A stretch of DNA of 64,000 bases from Batillaria attramentaria (GCA_018292915.2 JACVVK020000089.1:237501-301500); one strand, 5' to 3'. Shown: positions 1-15,396, counted from the first letter of the stretch. Numbers and translations are program-made. Notes: generated by a model from the sequence alone, not told the origin.

Positions 1-33
1 AACTCCTCGATCCTCAATGTTGCACAACAGCTG
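1..33 (-). CDS. Possible partial exon at the left edge
   Basis: A reverse-strand acceptor (TTTTTTAATAG) precedes 33 open bases that could read QLLCNIEDRGV. Only splice-site shape and an open frame support it. Confidence 0.2.
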
Positions 34-165
34 CTATTAAAAAACACAGCAGGATTTCTCTAAATAATCCAAGTTTTAAAGTTACCTATATGATTGATGT
101 ATCTTTCATAGAATTGAGTCGGAGAGGGGGCAAACTGTGTGCTAATGATATGCTTTTTACGGGGA

Positions 166-196
<31 letters not shown>

Positions 197-278
197 TTCA
201 TGTACATATATATACATCAGGAGACGGGGTAAAAATTAGCTGAGCTAATAAACAAGATGGCCACTGACCAGCCCAATA
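34..278. other. AT-rich non-coding DNA
   Basis: Nothing coding seen. An AT dinucleotide run occupies about 173-198. Confidence 0.5.
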
Positions 279-343
279 TGTTGTTTCCATTTAATCACCT
301 GCTGTCGTCACGGTCGTTCTTTTGTAATGCCATGTATTCGGGA

Positions 344-395
<52 letters not shown>

Positions 396-430
396 CACTC
401 TCTCTCTCTCTCTCTCTGAATGGAAACAAC
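279..430. mobile_element. Short element with TTGTTTCCATT inverted ends
   Basis: GTTGTTTCCATT at 280-291 is mirrored by AATGGAAACAAC at 419-430. Between them lies an AC repeat followed by a CT repeat. Similar ends recur at 3938-3968. No target duplication was recognised. Confidence 0.35.
343..417. repeat. (AC)n and (CT)n microsatellites
   Basis: About 24 AC units followed after TACA by about 12 CT units. Confidence 0.95.
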
Positions 431-734
431 TGACCGGACTTGTCAGACCAATCTTGGTTTTGGAAGAGAGACGTCAAGTTGTTTTCTTTGAAATCTATGA
501 CGTTTTCCTCATTGGGATGACGCATAATACATTTGACGTAATAACTTTGACTCGGATACAATTCTTGCAATGAAAGCAGCCCCATGAAAATTGAAGTGTT
601 GCTGCTGCGCAGTGTAAAGATCGAATTTATACCGGCTCAATGTGTTTAACAGACAAGTCTGCGCGGCGAACGTTTTTTCACTATGTGTTATGTCTGCTGG
701 GCGCGCGCGCACACAGACACACACAGACATACGC

Positions 735-771
<37 letters not shown>

Positions 772-1048
772 GACTTGCGCGAGCCGCGTTTGTGCATGTG
801 CTCCATTGAGACCTATGTGGTGTTCTCTCACTCTACTATGATATTGAGTGAGAGTCGGTGGGAAAAACAAAGCTCACTACATCAATGAAACTCCCGCTTT
901 CCCCGTCTACAAATAGAGAACTTCCGAAAAGTGACGACACACCCCCACGTCAATCAAACATGACGTCGGCAAACTGACGCTGATACAGTTTTGCGTCAGT
1001 GCGCGTGTGCCTTTTCTGCGATGTTTGTGAGGCGTGTGGCTTGTGTAA
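431..1048. other. Non-coding DNA with CpG/CA low-complexity block
   Basis: Contains alternating purine-pyrimidine runs (GCGCGCGCGCACACAGACAC near 700 and a CGCA repeat 733-770) that could form Z-DNA. Several TGACG/CGTCA motifs occur between 495 and 1000. No coding evidence. Confidence 0.4.
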
Positions 1049-1281
1049 AGTTAGTTAGTTAGTTATTTAGGGCTTAACGCCGCGCAAGCAACAAAGGCTA
1101 ATTCGCGGCTAGCTAAAGTCCCTTTCTGCCAGGTCCTTTGAAACATAAAAATTTCCACGTTAAAACAAGATGTAAATATATACTAAAAATCTATTGGGTT
1201 TAAATGAGAAATATCCTTAAAGACTTTAGATACTGAACATCAGAGGTCAAAGACAGTCTAAAAAAAATATATATCACAGCA
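1049..1281 (-). mobile_element. LINE 3' UTR and (AACT)n tail
   Basis: Continues the LINE on the reverse strand. It ends GCGCGGCGTTAAGCCCTAAA followed by TAACTAACTAACTAACT, a short tandem-repeat tail instead of poly(A), as known for I-clade elements. Confidence 0.7.
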
Positions 1282-3009
1282 CTATATTTTGTAAAACAAA
1301 TTGACTTCTTTCAGGAAACTGAAGACGCTGTCAGGGGGGACATCCCGGAACAGCATCTTCAGAGAATCCACACAGTAATGTTTGGCACGAATCTCAGTGA
1401 GATCCGTGCACGAGATTAAAAAATGTTCCACAGTGTATGGTTGATGACATGGAACACACCAAGGGGGGTCTTCCCCCTTTAACAGATGGGAATGGGTAAC
1501 ATGCGTGTGTCCAATATGTAGACGACTAAGAATGGTCTCCTCGCGCCGATTAGGTCGGCAGCGAGGGAGACTATCACAGATACTGGGTAAGACTTTGTAC
1601 AGTTTGTTCTCCGGGAGGGCAGCCCATTGGGTCTGCCACTCCTTTTGAACAAACTTTGATATAAGAGGTTTAAAATCACTGACAACCATGCGAGCATCCT
1701 CCACAGGGCCATCACGAGCAGCATTCGCGGCCCGGTCAGCACGCCTGTTTCCTCGGATGCCTACATGACCTGGGACCCAGATGAAAACAATATCCTTGTT
1801 ATCCGCTATCAAGGATGCATGGAGTTCGTGGATCAACACCAGGAGCGGGTGATCCAGTCTTCTACCATGCAGAGCCTGAAGCGCCGACAGTGAGTCTGAA
1901 AGAATAAGGAAGTTGCTACCTTTAGATTGATACACGTGCTTGAGTGCGAGTAAAATGGCCCGCAGCTCAGCAGTGTAAACAGAACTGTTATCAGGAAGAC
2001 GGTGATGAAGAACGCGACCTTCAGCTACAGCAGCAGCACCAACCCTGCCATCCTCGGACTTTGATCCGTCAGTGTAGATCTGACAGTAGCCAGGAAAACC
2101 TGCTAAGACTTGCTGCAGGCCGTGAATGTAAATGGGGTCTGGGGTCTGGTCTTTCCTGTACTGGGTCAGGTCCAGTATGACCTCAGGTGTGGGAAGCGTC
2201 CACGGAGGGGAAGATGGGAACAAGGATTCCTCAACAGTGTCCATGTCCACTCCGGCTGCCTGTAAAAGGGGGCGGACACGAAGGGACAGAGGGACGATCT
2301 CATTGGGGTGAGCCTCGTAAGCCTCAACACACTGAGGTTTGAACACACACTTGTAAGCTGGGTTGTCTGGCATAGATTTTAGTTTAAGAACATAATTCAG
2401 AGTTAAACGAGAACGGCGGATCGCCAGACTTGGCTCTCCGGCTTCAACATACAAGCTGTGAACGGGGGACGTTCTAAAAGCACCGAGGCAGATGCGTAAA
2501 CCCTGGTGGTGAATAGTGTCTAGCATCTTTAAGTACGACTTTCGGGCTGATCCGTAAACGATAGAAGCATAGTCGAGTTTTGATCGGACCAGCGCCCGAT
2601 AGAGGCGAAGAAGGACTGTGCGATCTGCACCCCAATCGGTATGGCCCACTACTTTAAGAAGGTCAAGGGCTTTCTGACATGAGGACTTTAAATATTTAAT
2701 GTGGCTTAAGAAGCTGAGTTTTTGGTCAAAGATGACCCCAAGGAATTTGGCTTCTTTGACAACTTTTACAGGGTTGCCGGCTAGAGAAATGTTAGGATCA
2801 GGGAAAGGGCCTCGTTGTTTTGTGGAGTGCATGCAGACTGTTTTAGACGGGGAAAACTTAAAACCATTTTTGGCGACCCACGCCTGGACGCTGTTAACAC
2901 ACAACTGTAACTGACGTTCTACCCGGTGGAGGGAGCTACCCCTGACACACAAGGCAAAATCGTCGCTTGTGTAAAGGAAATGTGCTTCGAGTACAAATTT
3001 TCGAGTCAA
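1282..3009 (-). pseudogene. 5'-truncated LINE ORF2: end of reverse transcriptase, RNase H, zinc knuckle
   Basis: The 575-codon frame begins inside the reverse transcriptase at the catalytic loop (FLYTSDDFALC, normally Y-x-DD) and has no true start codon, so the element is cut at about 3010. The thumb follows (KFLGVIFDQKLSFLSHI). An RNase H domain lies at about 310-430 with all four catalytic acids: D314 in YTDGSK, E348 in TAELRAI, D372 in SDSLSAL, D425 in NRRAD. A C-terminal CxxC-H-C cluster (CVPCHQPYTVEHFLISC) is seen. A reverse transcriptase fused to RNase H with this ending suggests the I/Nimb-like group of non-LTR retrotransposons. It has no in-frame stop, so it is fairly young, but is dead without its 5' half. 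Confidence 0.85.
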
Positions 3010-3116
3010 CTGACGACAACGGCTGCAGTGAATTTTTCTAATTTTTTTGTATATTTTTTATGGCACCCCAGGCTCATTATCTATGTATAGTAGGAGCGAT
3101 TTTGAGATCTAAAAAG

Positions 3117-3730
3117 TGTTCACCAGCACTTTCATCAGGTACGGCTTACGCCAAAAGTATAAAAGCGACAACCTCCAAAATTCACTCAGTTGAGAGTCCG
3201 TATTCATGCTATCTATGTCCCAAAATTGGAGTGGTTTAGGTAAATATTACGCCTTTAAACGCCAGAAAGCCTTTTTTTTTTTAAAAGGGCGATAACTCGC
3301 AAATCATGTGTGCAATCGTACCTGGATCGGGCCTTCTATTCAACAATCTTGATTCATTTAGAAACCCCAAATTTGAAATCGATCGGTTCAGTATTTTCGG
3401 AGAAATAGGCATCTGAACTGGGTTCACATGCAATGTCAACTCAGGCTCGGTTTACATGAAAACTATAAGAGCGACCATTTTCTAGTAGTGACTCTGTTCA
3501 GAGTCCGTATTCAAGCTATCTACTGCCAAAAAATTGAGTGATTTAAATAAATATTACGCCTGTACACGAAAGACAACCAACTTGTCTCAAAAGGGCGATA
3601 ACTCCCAAATCACTTAAGCAATCATCACACGCTTGAATCGTCTAATGTAACATTTTGATAAATTTGGATACCCCAAATTTGAAGCCATTCGGTTAAGTAT
3701 CTTCGAAGAAACGGGCCCGGACACAATCAG
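3117..3730. repeat. Tandem duplication of a ~307-bp unit
   Basis: Two diverged direct copies. Landmarks recur at constant spacing: GAGAGTCCGTATTCA-GCTATC at 3192 and 3499, AAAAGGGCGATAACTC at 3283 and 3590, CCCCAAATTTGAA at 3364 and 3671. AGGGCGATAACTC is a phrase I associate with molluscan repeats. Confidence 0.8.
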
Positions 3731-4644
3731 TTCACACACACACATCCATACAGACGGCACTCAGTGAGGAGAAGAAGCGCGTTCGGAACAGCATACATGC
3801 CAGCATCGATGACGCAGGTTTTCTTACGTCATTGTCAGAGTTACACTTGCATAATCGTCTCTGCGGGAGATCGGCAGTGACGTGCGTTTGTACCACAGAT
3901 GCTTGCCTATGAACGTGGAAATGTTAGCCCGTCCTATTATGTTGTTTCCATTACTATGGAAACAACATAAAAATAACATCTACATCATGCATGTTAAAAT
4001 GATGGACAAAAATTCTGTTTTCGGTGTTTGTCTGCAGATAATGAAGTGCATCATGAGTTCACCAGCATGATACAAATTACAACATGTTGAGGAAAATGGA
4101 TGTAAAATGAAACTGATGACGAACAACTAACGATAATTCAACAGGTAGGTGGAAATAATGAACAGATCTGCGCGAGACCCTGCTGCGAGGAAGTTCAGCA
4201 TGCCAATTTCTGGCTTTCAGCAAGTTCATCGGGGACATAAAGGCACTCGAAACTGCAATTCCCCAAACTTTCACACAATTCGTAACATGCAAACTGCAGA
4301 AGAACCTATTTCCCTATATTCAGCAGTTGTCAAAGTTTGTCTTGTCTCCAACACGGAACCATGACATTTTCAAGCTCTGTCAAATGGAGCCTGTAGGCAG
4401 ATTGTTCTCCCTTGCAAAACAATCATAAAAGAACTGTCACTCTTGCCAAATTCTTCCAAATAGTGAGCCCAAACAGAAGGTACATGTACATCTGGGTGGG
4501 AGGGAGGGAGGGAGAGGGGGCAGGAGATGAAACTGGAAGACGAGGAATCTGTGTGTGATGATTATAAACAAGTTGAAGGTTTGTCTGCGGTCAGCTCAGC
4601 ACAAGTGGACAACAGCAATGCTGCAGCCCTGTGCAGTAACCGAG
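3731..4644. other. Non-coding DNA
   Basis: Contains a hairpin at 3937-3970 (arms TTATGTTGTTTCCA and TGGAAACAACATAA) and a GGGA-repeat at 4498-4520. No gene evidence. Confidence 0.4.
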
Positions 4645-4990
4645 GGTGCACCACAGACGTATAGAGATAGACGCACCGCGGTGCCGGAAAAGTGACGCCG
4701 CCGCGCGCCATGTTGCTAGTACCTGGAAGTGCCAGCTGTTTACATAGCGCGCATAGCATTGGCCAGACGCTATCAGCTGTTTACATAGCGCGCATAGCAT
4801 TGGTCCGCTTTATCTTACATCACATTTCTGATGACGTCTTTCTAAAGAACTTTGTAGTTCGAACGAGGCGTCCTATACACAGAGCCTCTGAGTTCTGGTA
4901 TCAGCAAGATGGCCGCCGCGTAGCGACACTCGCAAGCAGCGGTGGCAGCGTGCGGCGGTGCGTCTAGATCTATACGTCTGTGGGGTGCAC
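4645..4990. mobile_element. 346-bp MITE with ~35-bp terminal inverted repeats
   Basis: The left end GGTGCACCACAGACGTATAG runs on to GACGCACCGC; the right end, reverse-complemented, is GGTGCACCCCACAGACGTAT and also reaches GACGCACCGC. Inside is a 41-bp tandem duplication (AGCTGTTTACATAGCGCGCA at 4734 and 4775) and a CAAGATGGCCGCC motif at 4905. No open frame of note. The target duplication is not obvious, so the superfamily is open. Confidence 0.7.
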
Positions 4991-5252
4991 CTTAAATATC
5001 CCAAGCCTTATTAAAACAACAGTACAGTGCCATTCAAGCAATGCACACAACTTGCAAACTGGACTATGTGGAGCCGGTAAATCCTGTGATGGTGATGAGA
5101 TAATAATGTGCAATGTTATTTTTAAAAAAAACAAAAAAACTCTAACACGATCAGTAATACACCTGCAAACAAAGTCTCCACACATCATCAGACTGCTGCA
5201 AGAAAGGAAACAGAACGGACCACAACAATTTCACTGTCATTTCTTCACTTAC
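4991..5252. other. Non-coding DNA next to candidate exon
   Basis: AT-rich, contains an A-rich block near 5125-5140. Nothing else recognised. Confidence 0.4.
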
Positions 5253-5439
5253 CTTGACTTCCTTTGTGCAGTGGTTTTGCTCTTGGGTCCTGCCTGGGGT
5301 GGAGACGCTGATGCAGTGGGTCCATGTCGAGACTTTCCGTGTCCTATGTTGGACTTTTTTGGCTGCAGCTTCTGTTTCGCAACCCCGGCTGATCCTCTCT
5401 CTCTGACAGGTTCAGTCTCCTCTTCGGTATCCACAGTGT
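5253..5439 (-). CDS. Candidate lysine/serine/proline-rich exon
   Basis: Acceptor GATTCTTACTGCAG, donor GTAAGT. The open frame reads TVDTEEETEPVRERGSAG, then a basic low-complexity stretch KSRHGPTASASPPQAGPKS. It may be a disordered part of the LRR gene or belong to another reverse-strand gene. Phase to neighbours is unresolved. Confidence 0.35.
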
Positions 5440-5513
5440 CTGCAGTAAGAATCATACAGTATATCCGCTGTAAAGTTGTGAAAACTAAAACAAACAAAAT
5501 TATAATGTCTGTG

Positions 5514-5514
<1 letters not shown>

Positions 5515-5586
<72 letters not shown>
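5515..5586. repeat. (GT)n microsatellite
   Basis: About 35 uninterrupted GT units. Confidence 0.97.
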
Positions 5587-5588
<2 letters not shown>

Positions 5589-5789
5589 GGTTTCATATGC
5601 GCATCAGACATGGGTCCATAAACCAGTTCACATTTTTAAATGTCCAACTACACTGCACTTTCTTACCAAAGCCAACTTAATACACTACATGTCTGTGCAA
5701 CAGTGGGCAGTATGAAGGACAAAAAGGTTACAGACATTCATACAGTCAGTCAGGACATTTGGATTACTCTAGTTCTTACCGATATGAAT

Positions 5790-5791
5790 CC

Positions 5792-5840
<49 letters not shown>
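5790..5840. repeat. (CT)n microsatellite
   Basis: About 25 CT units followed by GT/CTGT-rich DNA to 5890. Confidence 0.95.
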
Positions 5841-5841
<1 letters not shown>

Positions 5842-5991
5842 GCGTGTCTGTGTCTGTCTGTGTGTTTGTCTGTCTTTCTGTCTATGTATGCGTCTGGGTG
5901 CAAGTAATCAGCCACATACGAGCGCATGTGTGGTGTGTGGGAGAGAGAGGGAGTTTGGGGGTCAGTTTAACCTCCATTTCCACCACCTACA

Positions 5992-6109
5992 GGTGATACC
6001 AAAGACGGGGCAACAATGAAAATGCCAGCACAAATATTTGGCCCCAACCGGGATACAAACTCACGACCCGGGCATTAGAAGTCCAACGCTCTACCACCCC
6101 AGCTCCCCC
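5992..6109 (-). mobile_element. SINE-A (my label), tRNA-derived
   Basis: Reverse complement of the family seen at 34543: tRNA-like head GGGGTGGTAGAGCGTTGGAC, B box with GTGAGTTTGTATCCC, then GGGGCCAAATATTTGTGCTGG and GTTGCCCCGTCTTTGG. Confidence 0.7.
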
Positions 6110-7141
6110 TGTGGTGTGTGGAGGTTTTGGTGGGGCTGATGGGCTGAGGGTGAGTGAGGAAATTCTGAATCATTAGAGCTTGACTGCATGCGATCATATC
6201 CTGATTTATGACGCTAGTTATCTTTCCTCTGCATGCACATGCACCTGTGCATGCACTTACGTAAGTCAGCGCAGTCAGGAAATCATACACTCCTACTGAC
6301 GGAAGAAAACAGCACAGTATGAGTCACAGAGTGTCCATGCGAGGAATTCAACCAAGGACACAGAATGATAAATTCTTTACAAGAATCCTTGGGGCTCTTG
6401 GCAGCAGCGTGTGACGAAAACATGCTGCAACCATCCCCTCTTATTAAGTAGCTGGAGGCTTGGATCCCTCTGCAGATTTCCCTGGCATTAGCAGAAGATC
6501 ACCAAAGCTTCAGGACTCATGAAAGATTACATGTAATTTTGATACGATGATCAGCTCCATACATATCACCCACTCACATAATACCCAAAAGCTTTTCCCC
6601 TGAACTAGAGCGCAAACCAACAGATGTCTGGGCCCGCATGTAAAAGTCGGGGTTAGGGAGTTTAGCCCCAGGTTAAAGTCTAACCATGAACTACCGGTAA
6701 ACTAGCTCTAGGGTTAAATTTTCTGTTGTTTTTTGTTTTAAATCAGGAGTGAGTGAGTGAGTTTTTAGGGCTTAAAGCCGCGCAAGCCACAAAGACTAAT
6801 TCGCAGCATTTTAAATCAGGAAGCGGGTCCATTCCAGCAAGGTGCCTATGCTGTTATGGAAGGCTTTTTGTCTTTCCTTCTTCGCTTCCTTTTTTATTTA
6901 TTTTTGTTTGGGGGTTTCTTTTGTCCTAGTCTGAGTTAGGCCCGTAGCCGTGGGTTAAACTAACCTCGAGTTCTACATAAGGGCCCTGGTTGTCACAACC
7001 ATTCTCCGCGACACAGTGAAGATTTACTGTTTTATCATGGACTTTGCAGCCCTCCAGTGTTCCCTGAGATTGGAAAATATAAGTCCTCTCTTCATATTTT
7101 TTAGGGTCCTTTTGTAAATTTGGAGGGTCCATATGTGGTAT
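6110..7141. other. Non-coding DNA around a LINE fragment
   Basis: Apart from the LINE tail at 6748 nothing is recognised. The 73-codon reverse frame at 6926-7147 lacks splice sites and family resemblance. Confidence 0.35.
6748..6812 (-). mobile_element. LINE 3' end fragment with (CACT)n tail
   Basis: Reverse strand matches the 3' end of the 1049 element (GCGAATTAGTCTTTGTGGC, then GCGCGGCTTTAAGCCCTAAA) but ends in ACTCACTCACTCAC rather than AACT units. Confidence 0.65.
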
Positions 7142-7312
7142 TGTCACGTTTGGTCAGATTGTGGTGAATAGTGATGGTCGAGGGGAGATCACCCTCGATG
7201 GAACCGAACGTGATATATATGTGTGAGAGAGAGAGAGAATAAAGTCACTTGCTATCCTGAGCTCCTGGTCTCCGCCTCTCTTTGAGTTAGCGCTGGTTCC
7301 CCGTCCGAACAC
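7142..7312 (+). mobile_element. Possible small solo LTR
   Basis: Starts TGTCACG, has AATAAAG at about 7239 followed by a CT/GC-rich stretch and ends CCGTCCGAACA. This TG...CA layout with a polyadenylation signal resembles an LTR, but no target duplication was found. Confidence 0.22.
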
Positions 7313-7810
7313 AACTCACCTGATACAACACCATACACCAGATTCTGTCTGTTTTGCTCAGAGCAAATGCGATGCAGCAAGTGTCCATTGTTAGTTACAA
7401 ATCACTTTTTGTTCATCGGGTTTCCGAGACAGAGTTGGAAAAATACTGTCTGTTAAGGCAAGACCAAAGACGTGCATCCCCCTGCTGACGCGCTGTTCTC
7501 ATATTGTGCGTCGATTTAACCCTTTCAGCCCTGAAGGAATCTCAACAGCGATAACGCTCTTTGCCTGGGAGTTTTTCAAGTGTGCATGATCTGAAGCTGG
7601 GCTCTTGCATACAAAACTCTATTTCTCAAGAAGTATTGGATCCATCCTATAGGGGAATCTTCCACTGTGTAGAGCGCATGAGAGTCGGTCACATGCACGC
7701 ACATTATTGTTATGGTCTGCGAGACAGTAGGTGATACGGTGGCAAAGTGTTAAGAGTTTTGTGTGTGCAAATACGCACACCTGTACGTAATCGGGAACAC
7801 TGGCCCTCAC

Positions 7811-7868
7811 CTCTTTGACTAGAAGCTGCAGGGGACCGAGGCTGGCCTGGGCTTCTTCCAGTCTGCAT
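7811..7868 (-). CDS. Candidate coiled-coil exon of the LRR gene
   Basis: Acceptor GTTTATAATCAG, donor GTGAGG. One frame reads RLEEAQASLGPLQLLVKE, helix-like. Its entry phase does not match the exit phase of the 9135-9046 exon, so an exon is missing between them or this is not part of the gene. An alternative acceptor lies 6 nt inside. Confidence 0.35.
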
Positions 7869-7910
7869 CTGATTATAAACCAAACAGTGAGGTTAGCAAA
7901 CATGTGAACG

Positions 7911-7911
<1 letters not shown>

Positions 7912-7964
<53 letters not shown>
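7912..7964. repeat. (AC)n microsatellite
   Basis: About 26 AC units, immediately right of the candidate exon acceptor at 7869. Confidence 0.95.
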
Positions 7965-7965
<1 letters not shown>

Positions 7966-8149
7966 CCAGATGTCATGGTACATGGAGTTATTCTAATGCA
8001 ATTGCATGTGTCTGGTATTCATCACTGTTGAAATGCTGTTTTTTTTTGGTAATAAAATGTGTAAAACCTTTATACCGAAAAGAGTCCCTTGTGTCAAGTT
8101 TTAGGCATGCACGTTGTATCAGGTCAGGATGGGCCAGGGCAGGTCTCAG

Positions 8150-8480
8150 AGCGTGAAGCAAGTCCATGTTTTATTTACAAATTTTACAGTCAGTAGGTTC
8201 ACCACATCTGTGTGATTTCATCAGTACGGGAGTCTCATGGCATGAAGCAAGTCCACGTGTTTTCTTTACAGTCAGTAGGTTCACCACATCTGTGTGATTT
8301 CATCAGTACGGGAGTCTCATGGCATGAAGCAAGTCCACGTGTTTTCTTTACAGTCAGTAGGTTCACCACATCTGTGTGATTTCATCACTACTGGAGTCTC
8401 ACAGCATGAACCAAGTCCATGTGTTTCTTTTATAGCCAGAAGGTTTGCCACGTCTGTGTGATTTCATCAGTACGGGAGGC
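8150..8480. repeat. Tandem array, four ~82-bp units
   Basis: Units contain GAAGCAAGTCCACGTGTTTT and ACATCTGTGTGATTTCATCA. Anchors fall at about 8155, 8244, 8325 and 8408. Confidence 0.85.
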
Positions 8481-8796
8481 CATAGAAGTTATTGAAATGG
8501 TAGCAATGTTGAAATACTTCATTTGCAAACAGTGATAATACACGGCATTTTTCACCCACAGTCAGCTTGCATCAAGTGCTTTTCAGAAGTGGTCGAACTG
8601 TGCCCCACAGTGCAGGTTATGCCGATCATAAGGACAACTATCGTAGATGCATGTAGCAACGTATCTAAACAATCCAGCTGCGTACTGTTCATGCAGTTTC
8701 CAAAAATACCACATTTGATATTTTTCCCCAGCCTTGACTATGGTAGACAAGCTACACACAAAGGTCCTATAGTTACAGTAAAAGAGAGGCTTTTGT

Positions 8797-8992
8797 TGTT
8801 TTCTTGTTGTTGTTGTTGTTGTTGTTATTTTGGTTTGGTTTTGTTTTGGGTTTGTTTTTTTGGTTTGTTTGTTTTTTTGGTTTTTTTCTTTTTTTGGTTT
8901 TTTTTTTTTTTTGGGGGGGGGGGGTGGGGGTAAGGGGGTGGGGGGAGGGGGGATCAGGTCAGTCTTAGAGAAATGTAACCAAAAACACAGGC

Positions 8993-9025
<33 letters not shown>

Positions 9026-9027
9026 AA
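8797..9027. repeat. Low-complexity TTG/T-to-G and C-to-A runs
   Basis: A (TTG)n and T-rich block passes into a G block (8912-8951); after a short unique stretch a C17 run passes into A12 (8996-9027). Both are purine/pyrimidine homopolymers and prone to sequencing error. Confidence 0.85.
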
Positions 9028-9045
9028 TTTAATTTTAAAACGTAC

Positions 9046-13662
<4,617 letters not shown>

Positions 13663-13842
13663 GACTGATTTCTTGAATGGATTAAGATCCTCCTGCAAGA
13701 CTGGAAAGTTCCCTCGAAAATCTGTTAAGTCTCTGGAAAAGGAGAAGAAGAATGGTATCACTGACAGAAGAAGTCAATATTGAAGGATTTAGCTGTTTGG
13801 GGGGTTTGCAAGTCTTTTCAAAAACATGAGGTACCTGTTTCA

Positions 13843-13862
13843 CTCTCCCCCCCCCCCCCCCA
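13843..13862. repeat. C homopolymer
   Basis: Run of about 15-17 C; a matching G run is at 14008-14018 after a GT repeat. Confidence 0.8.
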
Positions 13863-14059
13863 AATATAGATGGAAATTTTAAAAAAGAGACGTTGAGAAA
13901 GAACATTGTCATTGACATTGGACTTGAATGTAGCAGCGGTGTACACTTTAGGATGTACACTCTTTTTGAAGCTGTTGAAGGTGCATGTGTGTGTTTGTGT
14001 GTGTGTGGGGGGGGGGGGAATTAATAATATATAAATGCCATGTATTCTACCACTTCCTA

Positions 14060-14430
14060 TCCCCTCATCCCCCCTCCCCCCAACCCTTCTACCCCGCCTT
14101 TTCTTCTGTGTCCACCTTTTCCCAGTGACCATCTGCAGTATTCACCTAGTCCTCAGCCTCCTCCACCACCACAACCATACACAACCACCACCCCTCCCTC
14201 CAGTCCCCATATGCTTGAGTTGTTCACTCCCCCCATCCCCGCCTGTTTTCCCCTTTTCCCCGTGACCACCTGTAGCGCTCTGTCTTTCACTAGTATCAGC
14301 CTGCCCCAACATCACCCCAGTCCTCCAACAGCTTTCTGTTGTTCGCCTCTTCGGCTGTTTATTTCTCCCTGTTCTCTCCCTTTTCCCCCCTGTGACCACT
14401 AAGCAGTGTTCACCCTTCCCTTTCACATTC
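14060..14430. repeat. Pyrimidine-rich degenerate tandem repeat
   Basis: Three loosely conserved units anchored by CAGTGACCATCTGCAGTATT (14124), CGTGACCACCTGTAGCGC (14260) and TGTGACCACTAAGCAGTG (14391), spaced about 130 bp. The long proline-rich frames here are by-products of C/T bias. Confidence 0.55.
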
Positions 14431-14835
14431 ACAGTAATCACACTGCAAGATTGTCACATAGTCTATCGGTAGCTCTTGAACCTTGAACAGACTTTTACTA
14501 TTTCCGGCAAAAAGTATCGCCAGGTTTTTCTTTTCAGCCGTCATGCATTTGAAACGTAACAAGCTTCCTGTCTACTTCTTAAGAGGATGCTATAAACATT
14601 CAGCATTACCTGACAGCATGTGTCACAGCGTCGTCTGCTACGTTTGGTGTGGCATACGAACCAAAATCAAACACTGTTATACGCGCACTGTAGCTGCTCT
14701 TATACGACCTAAGGAGTCTCAAGGCAAGAAAACGTTATTTCCAGAGAGCAAATTTATTAGAACTTGGGCTAATCTGCAACTGGAAGTACTTTCTCAAGCA
14801 CGAATCTACGGAAGACTCTAGTTTCGAAGAATATT

Positions 14836-14850
14836 CGCCATCTTGGCGTG
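14836..14850 (-). promoter_or_regulatory. YY1-like CAAGATGGCG motif, possible LRR gene start region
   Basis: Reverse strand reads GCCAAGATGGCGAATATT. CAAGATGGCG is the classic YY1 motif found at or just after many animal transcription starts. The ATG in it opens only a 7-codon frame before TAG. It is 1.1 kb upstream of the first LRR coding exon, so a leader exon may start here. Inference only. Confidence 0.3.
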
Positions 14851-15295
14851 TTTGTACTTGCCGCTAGACCAGATTCAGTTACGGGTGTCGCAAAAAAAAT
14901 AATAAATTCCTGCCCTGTACTTTTAAAATAAACCTGATGGTACAAGTCACCAAAATAATTAACGTTTCTAGGGTTTTGTAGATATTACCCGTCGCAGATA
15001 ATGAGAAAGGAGGGAACCTTTACAAACTCCAGTGCAGTACCTTTACTCTTACACACAATCGCCCGAGATGACAGCAATACGCGTCGGAGAGTACCCTTTG
15101 GATTCTCAAACCCAAACAGCATCAAGTCAACTCGACCCGTTCAAGCTCGGCCAACGCCAGGCCGGCCTAGAGTACCAACAGGTCGGCCGTGGGCCAAAGT
15201 CAGGTCGACCCATTCCCATTTCAAGTACAAATTCGGCTCACTCAGCCGTTAGGGTCTGATGGCGTGAAAGATGTCAACTTGTAATCCCACCCCCC

Positions 15296-15298
<3 letters not shown>
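14851..15298. other. Non-coding DNA
   Basis: No gene evidence. A GGCCGGCC/GGTCGGCC-rich stretch occurs at 15150-15210. Confidence 0.4.
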
Positions 15299-15337
<39 letters not shown>

Positions 15338-15354
15338 CTACCTCTCTGTCTCAG

Positions 15355-15396
<42 letters not shown>
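15299..15396. repeat. Two (AC)n runs split by unique bases
   Basis: AC runs at 15299-15336 and 15356-15395. Confidence 0.95.

Noticed and set aside
4680..4960. CpG-island promoter
   Set aside because: The GC-rich block lies within matching 35-bp inverted ends, so a MITE explains it better.
5515..5586. Val/Cys and Thr/His repeat frames in this and the other GT/CA microsatellites
   Set aside because: Dinucleotide repeats are open in several frames by composition alone.
8150..8480. CRISPR-like array (also 35209-36040 and 21160-21745)
   Set aside because: Units are repeated throughout with no unique spacers, and the genome is eukaryotic.
14035..14441. Proline/serine-rich frames on the forward strand and their reverse counterpart
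   Set aside because: By-products of a pyrimidine-rich degenerate repeat; no other coding sign.
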